A stretch of 64,000 bases of DNA from Variovorax paradoxus (lineage in GTDB: Bacteria > Pseudomonadota > Gammaproteobacteria > Burkholderiales > Burkholderiaceae_C), in NCBI RefSeq assembly GCF_902712855.1, contig NZ_LR743507.1, forward strand, positions 5,256,001-5,320,000. Direction: 5' to 3'. Positions 50,972-58,384 of this stretch are shown here, one piece after another. The number at the start of each line of letters is the position of its first letter. The first letter of the stretch is position 1. The notes beneath the pieces were generated by a model that saw only the letters and a program-made list of their open reading frames with translations, was not told the origin of the DNA and ran no database searches. The position numbers were made by a program, and so were the translations under genes.

Positions 50972-52120
50972 TCACATCGCCCGCGCGATCACCTCCTTCA
51001 TGATCTCGTTGGTGCCGCCGTAGATGCGCTGCACGCGCGCGTCGGCGTACATGCGCGCCACCATGTACTCGTTCATGAAGCCGTAGCCGCCGAACAGCTG
51101 CAGACATTCGTCGAGCACGCGGCCCTGGGTCTCCGAGCCCCAGAGCTTGGCCATCGAGGCGGTGGCGGTGTCGAGCGTGCCGGCCACCAGGTCTTCGATG
51201 CAGCGATCGATAAACGCGCGGCCCACCTTGATCTGCGTGGCGATCTCGGCCAGCTTGAACCTGGTGTTCTGGAATTCGGCGATCGGCTTGCCGAAGGCCT
51301 TGCGGTCCCGCACGTAGTCGAGCGTCGCCTGGTAGGCACCTTCCATGGTGGCCAGCGCGCTCAGGCCGATGATGGTGCGCTCGTAGGGCAGGTCGCTCAT
51401 GAGCTGGAAGAAGCCCTGCCCCTCCACGCCGCCCAGCAGCGCGCTGGCGGGCACGCGCACGTCGTCGAAGAAGAGCTCCGAGGTGTCCTGCGCCTTCATG
51501 CCGATCTTGTCGAGCACGCGCCCCACGCGGAAGCCCTCGCAGCCGGCGGTCTCGACGATCAGGATCGACGTGCCCTTCGCGCCCTGCGCCGGATCGGTCT
51601 TGCACACCACCAGCACCACGCCCGCTAGGAAGCCGTTGGTGATGAAGGTCTTCGAGCCGTTGATGACGTAGCCGTCGTCGGTCTTGCCGGCGCGCGTGCG
51701 CACGCCCTGCAGGTCGGAGCCGGCGCCGGGCTCGGTCATGGCGATGGCACCCACCAGCTCGCCGCGCGCCATGCGCGGCAGGTAGCTGCGCTTCTGCGCG
51801 TCGGTGCCATGGTTCAGGAAATAGTGCGCCACGATGGAATGCACCGAGGTGCTCATGCCGTTCAGGCCGCGGCGCGCGGCCTCCTCGCAGAACACCGCCT
51901 CATGGCGGAAGTCGCCGCCGCCGCCGCCGAACTCCTCGGGGATGTCGGCGCACAGCAGGCCGAGCGAGCCGGCCTTGCGCCAGATCTCGTGGCCCACGTG
52001 GCCGCGCTTGCGCGCGGCCTCGTCGCCGGGCAGCATTTCGGTCTCCATGAAGCGCACCACGTTGTCGCGGTACAGCTCCAGGTCCTCGTCGCTCCAGGAG
52101 CGGCGGAAGTCGATGGGCAT
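50972..52120 (-). CDS. Acyl-CoA dehydrogenase (AcdA/short-branched type)
   Basis: A 382-residue FAD enzyme introducing the 2,3-double bond in acyl-CoA. Motifs: 'LVGAIAMTEPGAGSDLQGVR' (first ACAD signature), 'INGSKTFITNGFLAGVVLVV', 'AFGKPIAEFQNTRFKLAEIA' and 'LQLFGGYGFMNEYMVARMYA'. The catalytic Glu is in 'QRIYGGTNEIMKEVIARAM'. It is the last gene of the leftward acyl-CoA cluster, 62 bp after the ligase at 52183-53742, with no TCGTC-N6-GACGA site of its own, so it is likely transcribed from the promoter at site 4. Confidence 0.93.
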   Translation of the reverse strand: MPIDFRRSWSDEDLELYRDNVVRFMETEMLPGDEAARKRGHVGHEIWRKAGSLGLLCADIPEEFGGGGGDFRHEAVFCEEAARRGLNGMSTSVHSIVAHYFLNHGTDAQKRSYLPRMARGELVGAIAMTEPGAGSDLQGVRTRAGKTDDGYVINGSKTFITNGFLAGVVLVVCKTDPAQGAKGTSILIVETAGCEGFRVGRVLDKIGMKAQDTSELFFDDVRVPASALLGGVEGQGFFQLMSDLPYERTIIGLSALATMEGAYQATLDYVRDRKAFGKPIAEFQNTRFKLAEIATQIKVGRAFIDRCIEDLVAGTLDTATASMAKLWGSETQGRVLDECLQLFGGYGFMNEYMVARMYADARVQRIYGGTNEIMKEVIARAM

Positions 52121-52182
52121 TGGGGAGTCTCCTTGGTTGTCTCTTCGGGTCGACCGTTGCGCGTTGCGTGCTTCGGCCGCAT

Positions 52183-53742
52183 TCAGCCGACGCGGCGCGA
52201 CCTGCCGGCCCAGTACGGGTCGCGCAGCTGGAACTTCTGCAGCTTGCCGGCCGCCGAGAGCGGCAATGCGTCGCGGAACTCCACGCTGCGCGGGCACTTG
52301 TAGCCCGCGATGTGCTCGCGGCAGTGCGCGATGACCTCCGCAGCCTCCAGCGCCATGCCCTCGCGCAGCACGAGCACCGCGTGCACGCGCTCGCCCCACC
52401 GGTCGTCGGGCACGCCGATCACGGCCGACATCAGCACCTGCGGCAACTGCGCGATGGCGTTCTCGACCTCGGCCGAGTACACGTTCTCGCCACCGCTCAC
52501 GATCATGTCCTTCATGCGGTCGACCACGAACACGTTGCCATCCTCGTCCATGTAGCCGCCGTCCCCGGTGTGCATCCAGCCGCCGCGCAGCGCCGCCTCG
52601 GTCTCCGTGGGCTTGTTCCAGTAGCCCTTCATGACCATCGGGCCGCGCGCGACGATCTCGCCGACCTGGCCGTGCGGCAGCTCGTTGTCGTCGCCGTCGA
52701 CGATGCGCACCTCCGCGATGGAAATGGGCGCGCCGGCCGAGCGCAGCAGCCGCTCGCGGTCGGGCCCCGGCTGGTGGCAGTGCGGGGGCAACGCAGTGAC
52801 CACCGGCGACAGTTCGGTCATGCCGTACACCTGCGCGAACGCGGCGCCCGGAAAGGCGCGCATGGCCTGGTCGAGCAGCGCGGCATCGATGGGCGCCGCA
52901 CCGTACGACAACAGGCGCAGGCTGGACAGGTCGAACTCCGCAAAGCGCGGATGCTCGATCACGCGCTTGATCATGGTCGGCACCAGGAACATCTCGGTGA
53001 TGCGCGCCGACTGCAGCACCTGCAGCACGGCCACCTCGTCGAACATCGGCACGACGTGCACCGGCACCAGCCGCAGCAGGCTCTGCAGCGCGACGCCGCA
53101 GCCGGCCACGTGGAACATGGGCGCCGCGACGATGGCCGCCGCGTCGTGCGTGTCGCGCGGCAGCGCGGCCACGGTGCCCAGCGCGTCGATGCACAGGCTT
53201 CCATGCGTGAGCATCACGCCCTTGGGCTGGCCGGTGGTGCCGCCGGTGTACATGATGGCGGCGAGCTCGTCGCCGCTGTGCGGCGCGTCGTCGACCGGCG
53301 CGCCCCCGGCCAGCAGCGCCTCGTAGCCCAGCATGCCTTCGGGCACGGCGCCGTTGCCGCAATAGACCACCGTGTGCAGCGAGCGCGAGAGCCCGCGCAG
53401 CGCAGGCACCATCGGTGCGAACAGGTCGTCGACCAGCAGGATGCGGGTGTCGCAGTCGTCCAGCGAGTACGCCACCTCCTTCGGGTTCCAGCGGATGTTC
53501 ACCGGATTGATCGCGCCGCCGCCCCACCAGGTGCCGAAGAGGTATTCGACGAAGCGGTGCGAGTTGAGGCTCAGCATGCCGACGCGATCGCCGCGCCCCA
53601 TGCCGAGCCGCTGCAGCACGCCGCCCAGGCGCGCGACGCGGTCGGCGAACTCCGCATGGTCGAGCCGCCGCGCGCCGCACACCACGGCGGTGGCCCCGGC
53701 CTTTTCGCGGCGGCCCTTGTGCAGGGGCTGGGTGAGGAACAT
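52183..53742 (-). CDS. Acyl-CoA synthetase (AMP-forming), second ligase
   Basis: A 519-residue ANL enzyme. The P-loop is 'IMYTGGTTGQPKGVMLTHG' and later motifs are 'QVYGMTELSPVVTAL', 'WMHTGDGGYMDEDGNVFVVD' and the C-terminal 'LPLSAAGKLQKFQLRDP' with the catalytic Lys. In type it resembles FadD13/caiC-like ligases rather than the 546-residue ligase at 39426. It starts 27 bp after the CoA-transferase gene and should be in the same transcript. It may supply the CoA ester handled by the neighbouring racemase and dehydrogenases. Confidence 0.9.
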   Translation of the reverse strand: MFLTQPLHKGRREKAGATAVVCGARRLDHAEFADRVARLGGVLQRLGMGRGDRVGMLSLNSHRFVEYLFGTWWGGGAINPVNIRWNPKEVAYSLDDCDTRILLVDDLFAPMVPALRGLSRSLHTVVYCGNGAVPEGMLGYEALLAGGAPVDDAPHSGDELAAIMYTGGTTGQPKGVMLTHGSLCIDALGTVAALPRDTHDAAAIVAAPMFHVAGCGVALQSLLRLVPVHVVPMFDEVAVLQVLQSARITEMFLVPTMIKRVIEHPRFAEFDLSSLRLLSYGAAPIDAALLDQAMRAFPGAAFAQVYGMTELSPVVTALPPHCHQPGPDRERLLRSAGAPISIAEVRIVDGDDNELPHGQVGEIVARGPMVMKGYWNKPTETEAALRGGWMHTGDGGYMDEDGNVFVVDRMKDMIVSGGENVYSAEVENAIAQLPQVLMSAVIGVPDDRWGERVHAVLVLREGMALEAAEVIAHCREHIAGYKCPRSVEFRDALPLSAAGKLQKFQLRDPYWAGRSRRVG

Positions 53743-53769
53743 GGGTGGGATCTCCGTGGTGGGTTCGGT

Positions 53770-54882
53770 TCAGGACGCGCACAGCGGCGCGATCGCATCG
53801 GCGGCCACGCCCCAGCGGCGCAGCACGGTGGGGCCGTCGTCGCGCGCGGCGGCGGGCGGCACCACCGGCGCGGTGCGGCTGAAGCGCGGCGCGGGTGCCG
53901 GCTGCACCACGCCGCCCACGTCGGCGAAGGTGCTGCGCGCCAGGTTGTGCGGATGACGGGGGGCCTCGTCCCAGTCGAGCACGGGCGCGAAGCAGGCGTC
54001 GCTGCCCTCGAGCAGCACGCACCATTCGTCGCGGGTGCGGGTGCGGAACACGTCGGCCATGCGCAGCTTGAGCAGCGGCCAGCGGTCGGCGTCCATCTGA
54101 GCGTCGAAGGCCGGGTCGTCGGCGATGCCGCAGCGCTCGCGCATCAGTGCATAGAACTGCGGCTCGATGGCGCCCAGGGCCACGTACTTGCCGTCGGCGC
54201 AGGCATAGGTGTCGTAGAAGTGCGCGCCGCCGTCGAGCATGTTCTCGCCGCGCTGGTTGTTCCACTGGCCGGCCGCCTTGAAGCCGTACATCATCGAAGA
54301 CAGCAGCGCCGCGCCGTCGGTCATGGCCGCGTCGACCACCTGCCCCTGCCCCGACTGCCCTGCCTCGTGCAGCGCCGCGAGGATGCCGAAGGCCAGCAGC
54401 ATGGCGCCGCCGCCGAAGTCGCCCACGTAGTTCAGCGGCGGCACCGGCGGCTCGCCCGCGCGGCCAATGGCATGCAGCGCGCCGCTGATGGCGATGTAGT
54501 TGATGTCGTGGCCCGCCGCATGCGCCAGCGGTCCGTGCTGGCCCCAGCCGGTCATGCGGCCGTACACCAGCTTCGGGTTGCGCGCATGGCACTGCGCGGG
54601 GCCGAGGCCCAGCCGCTCCATCACGCCCGGGCGAAAACCCTCGATCAGCACGTCGGCCCGCTCGATGGCGTCGAGCACCGGCCGGGGCGCACCTTCCGCC
54701 CGCAGGTCGACCTGCAGTGTGCTGCGCCCGCGCGCGAGGATGTCGTGCACATCGGTCCGCGTGCCGGGCCGCGCGATGCGGACCACCTCGGCCCCCATGT
54801 CGGCGAACAGCATCGCGCAGAACGGGCCCGGGCCGATGCCCGCCATCTCGATGACCCGCAACCCCTGCAACGGACCTGCCAT
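53770..54882 (-). CDS. Family III CoA-transferase / alpha-methylacyl-CoA racemase-like
   Basis: A 370-residue CaiB/BaiF-family protein from the ATG at 54882. Motifs: 'LRVIEMAGIGPGPFCAMLFA', 'LQVDLRAEGAPRPVL', 'GFRPGVMERLGLGP' and the catalytic Asp in 'LNYVGDFGGGAMLLAFGI'. The pattern is closest to alpha-methylacyl-CoA racemase, which inverts 2-methyl-branched acyl-CoA so that dehydrogenases can act. Transferase activity remains possible. Site 4 lies 72 bp upstream. It heads a transcript with the ligase and the 50972-52120 dehydrogenase. Confidence 0.88.
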   Translation of the reverse strand: MAGPLQGLRVIEMAGIGPGPFCAMLFADMGAEVVRIARPGTRTDVHDILARGRSTLQVDLRAEGAPRPVLDAIERADVLIEGFRPGVMERLGLGPAQCHARNPKLVYGRMTGWGQHGPLAHAAGHDINYIAISGALHAIGRAGEPPVPPLNYVGDFGGGAMLLAFGILAALHEAGQSGQGQVVDAAMTDGAALLSSMMYGFKAAGQWNNQRGENMLDGGAHFYDTYACADGKYVALGAIEPQFYALMRERCGIADDPAFDAQMDADRWPLLKLRMADVFRTRTRDEWCVLLEGSDACFAPVLDWDEAPRHPHNLARSTFADVGGVVQPAPAPRFSRTAPVVPPAAARDDGPTVLRRWGVAADAIAPLCAS

Positions 54883-54953
54883 GTGTGTCTCCTTCGGCCG
54901 CGGCGCGCGCCCGTCGTGGGAAGGCATCTTGGCGCGCGGGCGTGCGGGGTGCA

Positions 54954-54969
54954 TCGTCGGAAGCGACGA
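54954..54969. promoter_or_regulatory. Inverted repeat TCGTC-N6-GACGA, site 4
   Basis: TCGTCGGAAGCGACGA, flanked by A and A. It lies 72 bp upstream of the CoA-transferase start, in the short gap after the dehydrogenase gene at 54988, giving this part of the cluster its own control region. Confidence 0.75.
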
Positions 54970-54987
54970 ATGCGCGCCGGTGCCTGT

Positions 54988-56115
54988 TCAGCCCTCGCGA
55001 AGCCGCGCCACGCGGCGCAGGTGCCACGACGCCGGACCGAACTGGCCTTCGATGAGCGTGGCGCGCCGCACGAAGTGGCCGACCGCCAGCTCCTCGGTCA
55101 TGCCCATGCCGCCATGCAGTTGCACCGCGCCCTGCGCCACGGCCTTGCAGGCCTTCGCGGCAGCCACCTTGGCGGACGACACCGCGCGCGCACGTTCGGC
55201 TGGCGAGGCGGTGTCGATGGCCTCGCCCACGCTGGCGGTGAGCGCGGCAGACAGCTCCAGCGCCATGTGCATGTCGGCCAGCCGGTGCTGCAGCACCTGG
55301 AAGCTGGAGATCGGCACGCCGAACTGCCTGCGCTGGCGCACGTAGCCGAGCGTGTCGCGCATCAGCCGGCGCATGACGCCGACGGCCTCGGCGCAGACGG
55401 CGAGCGTGGCTTCGTCGTGCGCCTGCTCGATCTGCGGCAGCGCGCCGCCTTCCTCGCCAAGCAACGCGCTGGCGGGCAGCCGGACCTGGTCGAAGGCGAT
55501 GTCGGCGGCACGGCCGCCGTCGCGGGTCGGGTAGGCGCGCAGGCGCACGCCGGGCGCGTCCCTGGGCACCACGAGCAGCGAGAGCCCGGCAGCGCTGCGT
55601 GCGCTCACGACCAGGTGGCTCGACCACGGCGCGGCGTGCACCGACGCCTTGCGGCCTTCCAGGCGAAAGCCGTCTCCGTCGCGCACGAGTTCCGCCTGCA
55701 CATCGGCACGGTCATGGCGGCTCTGCGGCTCGGCGTGTGCGAACGCCAGCACCGCATCGCCCGCCACGACGCGCGCCAGCAGCGCATCGGCCTGCGCACC
55801 GGGGTGGCGCTGCAGCAGGCCCGCGCCGATCACCATCGTTGACAGGTAGGGCTCGGCCGCGAGCGCGCCGCCGAGCGTTTCCATCAACGCCAGGTGCGCC
55901 TGCATGCCGCCGCCGAGGCCGCCTCTCGCCTCGGGGAGCCCGGCGCCGAGCAGGTCGAGTTCGCGCGCCAGCCCCTGCCAGAACGGCGGTGGCGCATCCT
56001 CTGCCCGACCCAGCGCATGCAGCCGCTGCTCGAAACCGTACCGCTCGTCGAGGTAGCGCGAGAGGCTGTCGCGCAGCATCGCAAGGGTGTCGTCCTGTCC
56101 GGTGAACGTGTTCAT
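54988..56115 (-). CDS. Acyl-CoA dehydrogenase, PimD-like small subunit
   Basis: A 375-residue ACAD-fold protein from the ATG at 56115, 11 bp after the 56127 gene. N-terminus 'LAMLRDSLSRYLDERYGFEQ' and central 'LGEAGGGLGG'-type motif appear as 'LPEARGGLGGGMQAHLALME'. 'AVQLHGGMGMTEELAVGHFV' occurs near the C-terminus, but the Gly-Gly-Thr/Ser-Asn-Glu motif of active ACADs is absent. This pattern fits the small subunit of heteromeric ACADs such as pimeloyl-CoA dehydrogenase or FadE26/27-type pairs. It should work with the next-door large subunit. Confidence 0.88.
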   Translation of the reverse strand: MNTFTGQDDTLAMLRDSLSRYLDERYGFEQRLHALGRAEDAPPPFWQGLARELDLLGAGLPEARGGLGGGMQAHLALMETLGGALAAEPYLSTMVIGAGLLQRHPGAQADALLARVVAGDAVLAFAHAEPQSRHDRADVQAELVRDGDGFRLEGRKASVHAAPWSSHLVVSARSAAGLSLLVVPRDAPGVRLRAYPTRDGGRAADIAFDQVRLPASALLGEEGGALPQIEQAHDEATLAVCAEAVGVMRRLMRDTLGYVRQRRQFGVPISSFQVLQHRLADMHMALELSAALTASVGEAIDTASPAERARAVSSAKVAAAKACKAVAQGAVQLHGGMGMTEELAVGHFVRRATLIEGQFGPASWHLRRVARLREG

Positions 56116-56126
56116 CGATGCGGCCC

Positions 56127-57332
56127 TCAGTTCGCCAGCAGGTGCGCCGCGACGATGTTGCGCTGCACCTCGTTGGACCCCGCGTAGATCGATGCGGCGC
56201 GGTCGTTGAGGTAGGCCGACATCGAGAACACGGCCTCTTCGGGAATCGGCATCCCGCCCTGCAGCCCGTCGTCGAGCGGCAGGTCGGCCGCGGCGTGGTG
56301 GGCGGCGATTTCCACGCCGAGCTCGGTCAGCCGCTGGCGCAGCTCGGAGCCCAATACCTTGCCCATCGACGGCCGGATGCCCGGCGGCTCGCCGCGCGCC
56401 TGCGCGCGCAGCGACTGCAGCTCGGTGGCCTCGAGCGCGTCGATGGCGCACTCGGCATCGGCCAGGCGCAGGGCCATGTCGCCGGCCTCGTGGGCGTCCG
56501 CGGCCGCCGCAGCGAAGGCCGCGTCGGCCGCCGCGTGCAGCCGGCGCAGCCGCGCGCGCAGCATCGGCGCCCATGCGCCGCCGCGCTCGTGCTGCAGCAG
56601 GTACTTGGCGATGGTCCAGCCCTGGTTCTCCTCGCCGATCAGCCCTTCGGCCGGCACGCGCACGTCGTCGAAGAACACCTGGTTGAGTTCATGGTCGCCC
56701 GAGATGCTGATGATCGGCCGGATCGTGATGCCCGGCGCCGGCAGGTCGAAGCACAGGAAGCTGATGCCCTGCTGCGGCTTGCCGCCGGAAGCGGTGCGCA
56801 CCAGGCAGAACATCTTGTTGGCGTACTGCGCGTGGGTGGTCCAGATCTTGGTGCCGTTGAGCACGTAGGCGTCGCCGTCGCCCGGTTCCCGCACGGCCTT
56901 GCACTGCAGCGACGCCAGGTCGGAGCCCGACTGCGGCTCCGAGTAGCCCTGGCACCAGTAGTCCTCGCCCGACCGGATGCCGGGCAGCCAGGCGCGCTTC
57001 TGCGCCTGCGTGCCGAAGGCAATGATCACCGGCGCGACCATGCCCGGGCCCATCGGTGCGCGCGGGGGCGCGTCGGCAGCGGCAAGCTCGGCCGCGAAGA
57101 GGTAGTGCTGCATCGGCGTCCAGCCGGTGCCGCCGTGCTCGACCGGCCAGTGCGGCACGCTCCAGCCACGCGCGGCGAGGATGCGGTGCCAGCGGTTGCC
57201 GTCGGCGTAGTCGCTGAAGATGCCCGAACAGCGCCGGCCGGCCGCGCGCAGTTCGGGCGTCAGCTCGCGCGCGAGGAAATCGCGAACCTCGTCGCGGAAC
57301 GCGGCCTCCGCCGCCGTGAGTGCCCAGGCCAT
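56127..57332 (-). CDS. Acyl-CoA dehydrogenase, PimC-like large subunit
   Basis: A 401-residue ACAD from the ATG at 57332. It has 'YCQGYSEPQSGSDLASLQ' (FAD/substrate signature with QxSGSDL), 'VLNGTKIWTTHAQYANKMFC', 'GITIRPIISISGDHELNQVF' and the C-terminal 'ASIYAGSNEVQRNIVAAHLL' with the Ser-Asn-Glu motif. It pairs with the small subunit gene 11 bp downstream. Site 5 lies 60 bp upstream of the start, so this two-gene unit has its own promoter. Confidence 0.9.
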   Translation of the reverse strand: MAWALTAAEAAFRDEVRDFLARELTPELRAAGRRCSGIFSDYADGNRWHRILAARGWSVPHWPVEHGGTGWTPMQHYLFAAELAAADAPPRAPMGPGMVAPVIIAFGTQAQKRAWLPGIRSGEDYWCQGYSEPQSGSDLASLQCKAVREPGDGDAYVLNGTKIWTTHAQYANKMFCLVRTASGGKPQQGISFLCFDLPAPGITIRPIISISGDHELNQVFFDDVRVPAEGLIGEENQGWTIAKYLLQHERGGAWAPMLRARLRRLHAAADAAFAAAAADAHEAGDMALRLADAECAIDALEATELQSLRAQARGEPPGIRPSMGKVLGSELRQRLTELGVEIAAHHAAADLPLDDGLQGGMPIPEEAVFSMSAYLNDRAASIYAGSNEVQRNIVAAHLLAN

Positions 57333-57391
57333 GGTGTTGTCTCGCTTCGGGATACACCGGGCGAGTGTGAGGCCCTCGGGGCCCCGCGGCA

Positions 57392-57407
57392 TCGTCGGAA
57401 ACGACGA
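57392..57407. promoter_or_regulatory. Inverted repeat TCGTC-N6-GACGA, site 5
   Basis: TCGTCGGAAACGACGA, preceded by A. It lies 60 bp upstream of the large-subunit dehydrogenase start and 17 bp after the phosphoesterase gene boundary at 57424. Confidence 0.75.
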
Positions 57408-57423
57408 AGGCGCAGGCCTGGCG

Positions 57424-58290
57424 TCAGGCCGCGACCGCTTCGCGCTGCGCCGCTTTCGCCGGCACAGGCATGTGCTGCGCCCAGTCGATGATCTCCAGCG
57501 TGCCGTCCGCGTGCTCGGCCAGCGCGGTCAGGCTTTCCACCCAGTCGCCGTCGTTGCAGTACAGGATGCCGTCGATGTCGCGCATCTCGGCATGGTGGAT
57601 GTGGCCGCACACCACGCCCTGCGCGCCGCGGTTGCGCGCCTCGCGGGCCACGGCGGCCTCGAAGTCGCCCACGTAGCTCACGGCGCGCTTGACCTTGCCC
57701 TTGAGGTACTTCGAGAGCGACCAGTACGGCAGCCCCATGCGCGCGCGCAGCGAGTTGAGGTGGCGGTTGAGCTTGAGCGTGAATTCGTAGAGCGAGTCGC
57801 CCACGTAGGCCAGCCACTTGGCGCACTGGATGACGCCGTCGAACAGGTCGCCGTGGATGATCCACAGCTTGCGGCCGTCGGCCGTCTCGTGGATCCATTC
57901 GTCGGCCACGTCGATGCCGCCGAAGTTGTGGTGAAGGTACTTGCGGGCGAATTCGTCGTGGTTGCCCGGGATGAAGATCACGCGCGTGCCCTTGCGCGCC
58001 TTGCGCAGCAGCTTCTGGATCACGTCGTTGTGCGCCTGCGGCCAGTACCAGTGACGCTTGAGCTGCCAGCCGTCGATGATGTCGCCGACCAGGAACAGCG
58101 TCTCGCACTCGGTGTGCTTGAGGAAGTCGAGCAGTGCGCGGGCCTGGCAGCCGGGCGTGCCCAGGTGCAGGTCGGAGATCCACAGCGTGCGGAACTGCAG
58201 CGGTGGACGCATGCGGTCCTCGTCCTCGGGATCGAGTGCGCGGGTGGCTGTGTCGCGCCATGCGCGAAGGAAGGCGTCGTCGCGTTGCAT
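57424..58290 (-). CDS. Calcineurin-like phosphoesterase, UDP-diacylglucosamine diphosphatase-like
   Basis: A 288-residue metallophosphoesterase from the ATG at 58290 (an ATG 26 codons later is an alternative). The metal-binding blocks are in order: Asp-x-His in 'LWISDLHLGTPG', Asp in 'LFLVGDIIDGWQLKRH', Asn-His-Asp in 'FIPGNHDEFARKYL', His in 'LWIIHGDLFDGV' and Gly-His-x-His in 'VVCGHIHHAEMRDI'. It resembles LpxH relatives acting in lipid A synthesis, but also YbbF-like enzymes of unclear substrate. The neighbouring divergent lipid-enzyme gene is consistent with membrane lipid metabolism. Confidence 0.85.
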   Translation of the reverse strand: MQRDDAFLRAWRDTATRALDPEDEDRMRPPLQFRTLWISDLHLGTPGCQARALLDFLKHTECETLFLVGDIIDGWQLKRHWYWPQAHNDVIQKLLRKARKGTRVIFIPGNHDEFARKYLHHNFGGIDVADEWIHETADGRKLWIIHGDLFDGVIQCAKWLAYVGDSLYEFTLKLNRHLNSLRARMGLPYWSLSKYLKGKVKRAVSYVGDFEAAVAREARNRGAQGVVCGHIHHAEMRDIDGILYCNDGDWVESLTALAEHADGTLEIIDWAQHMPVPAKAAQREAVAA

Positions 58291-58384
58291 GGACGGGTAG
58301 CGTCCCACTGCGCCATGACGACGCGATGGCACACCCGTGACATCCCGGTGACGCGTGGCCGGCCGGCAACGACACAATCCGGCG

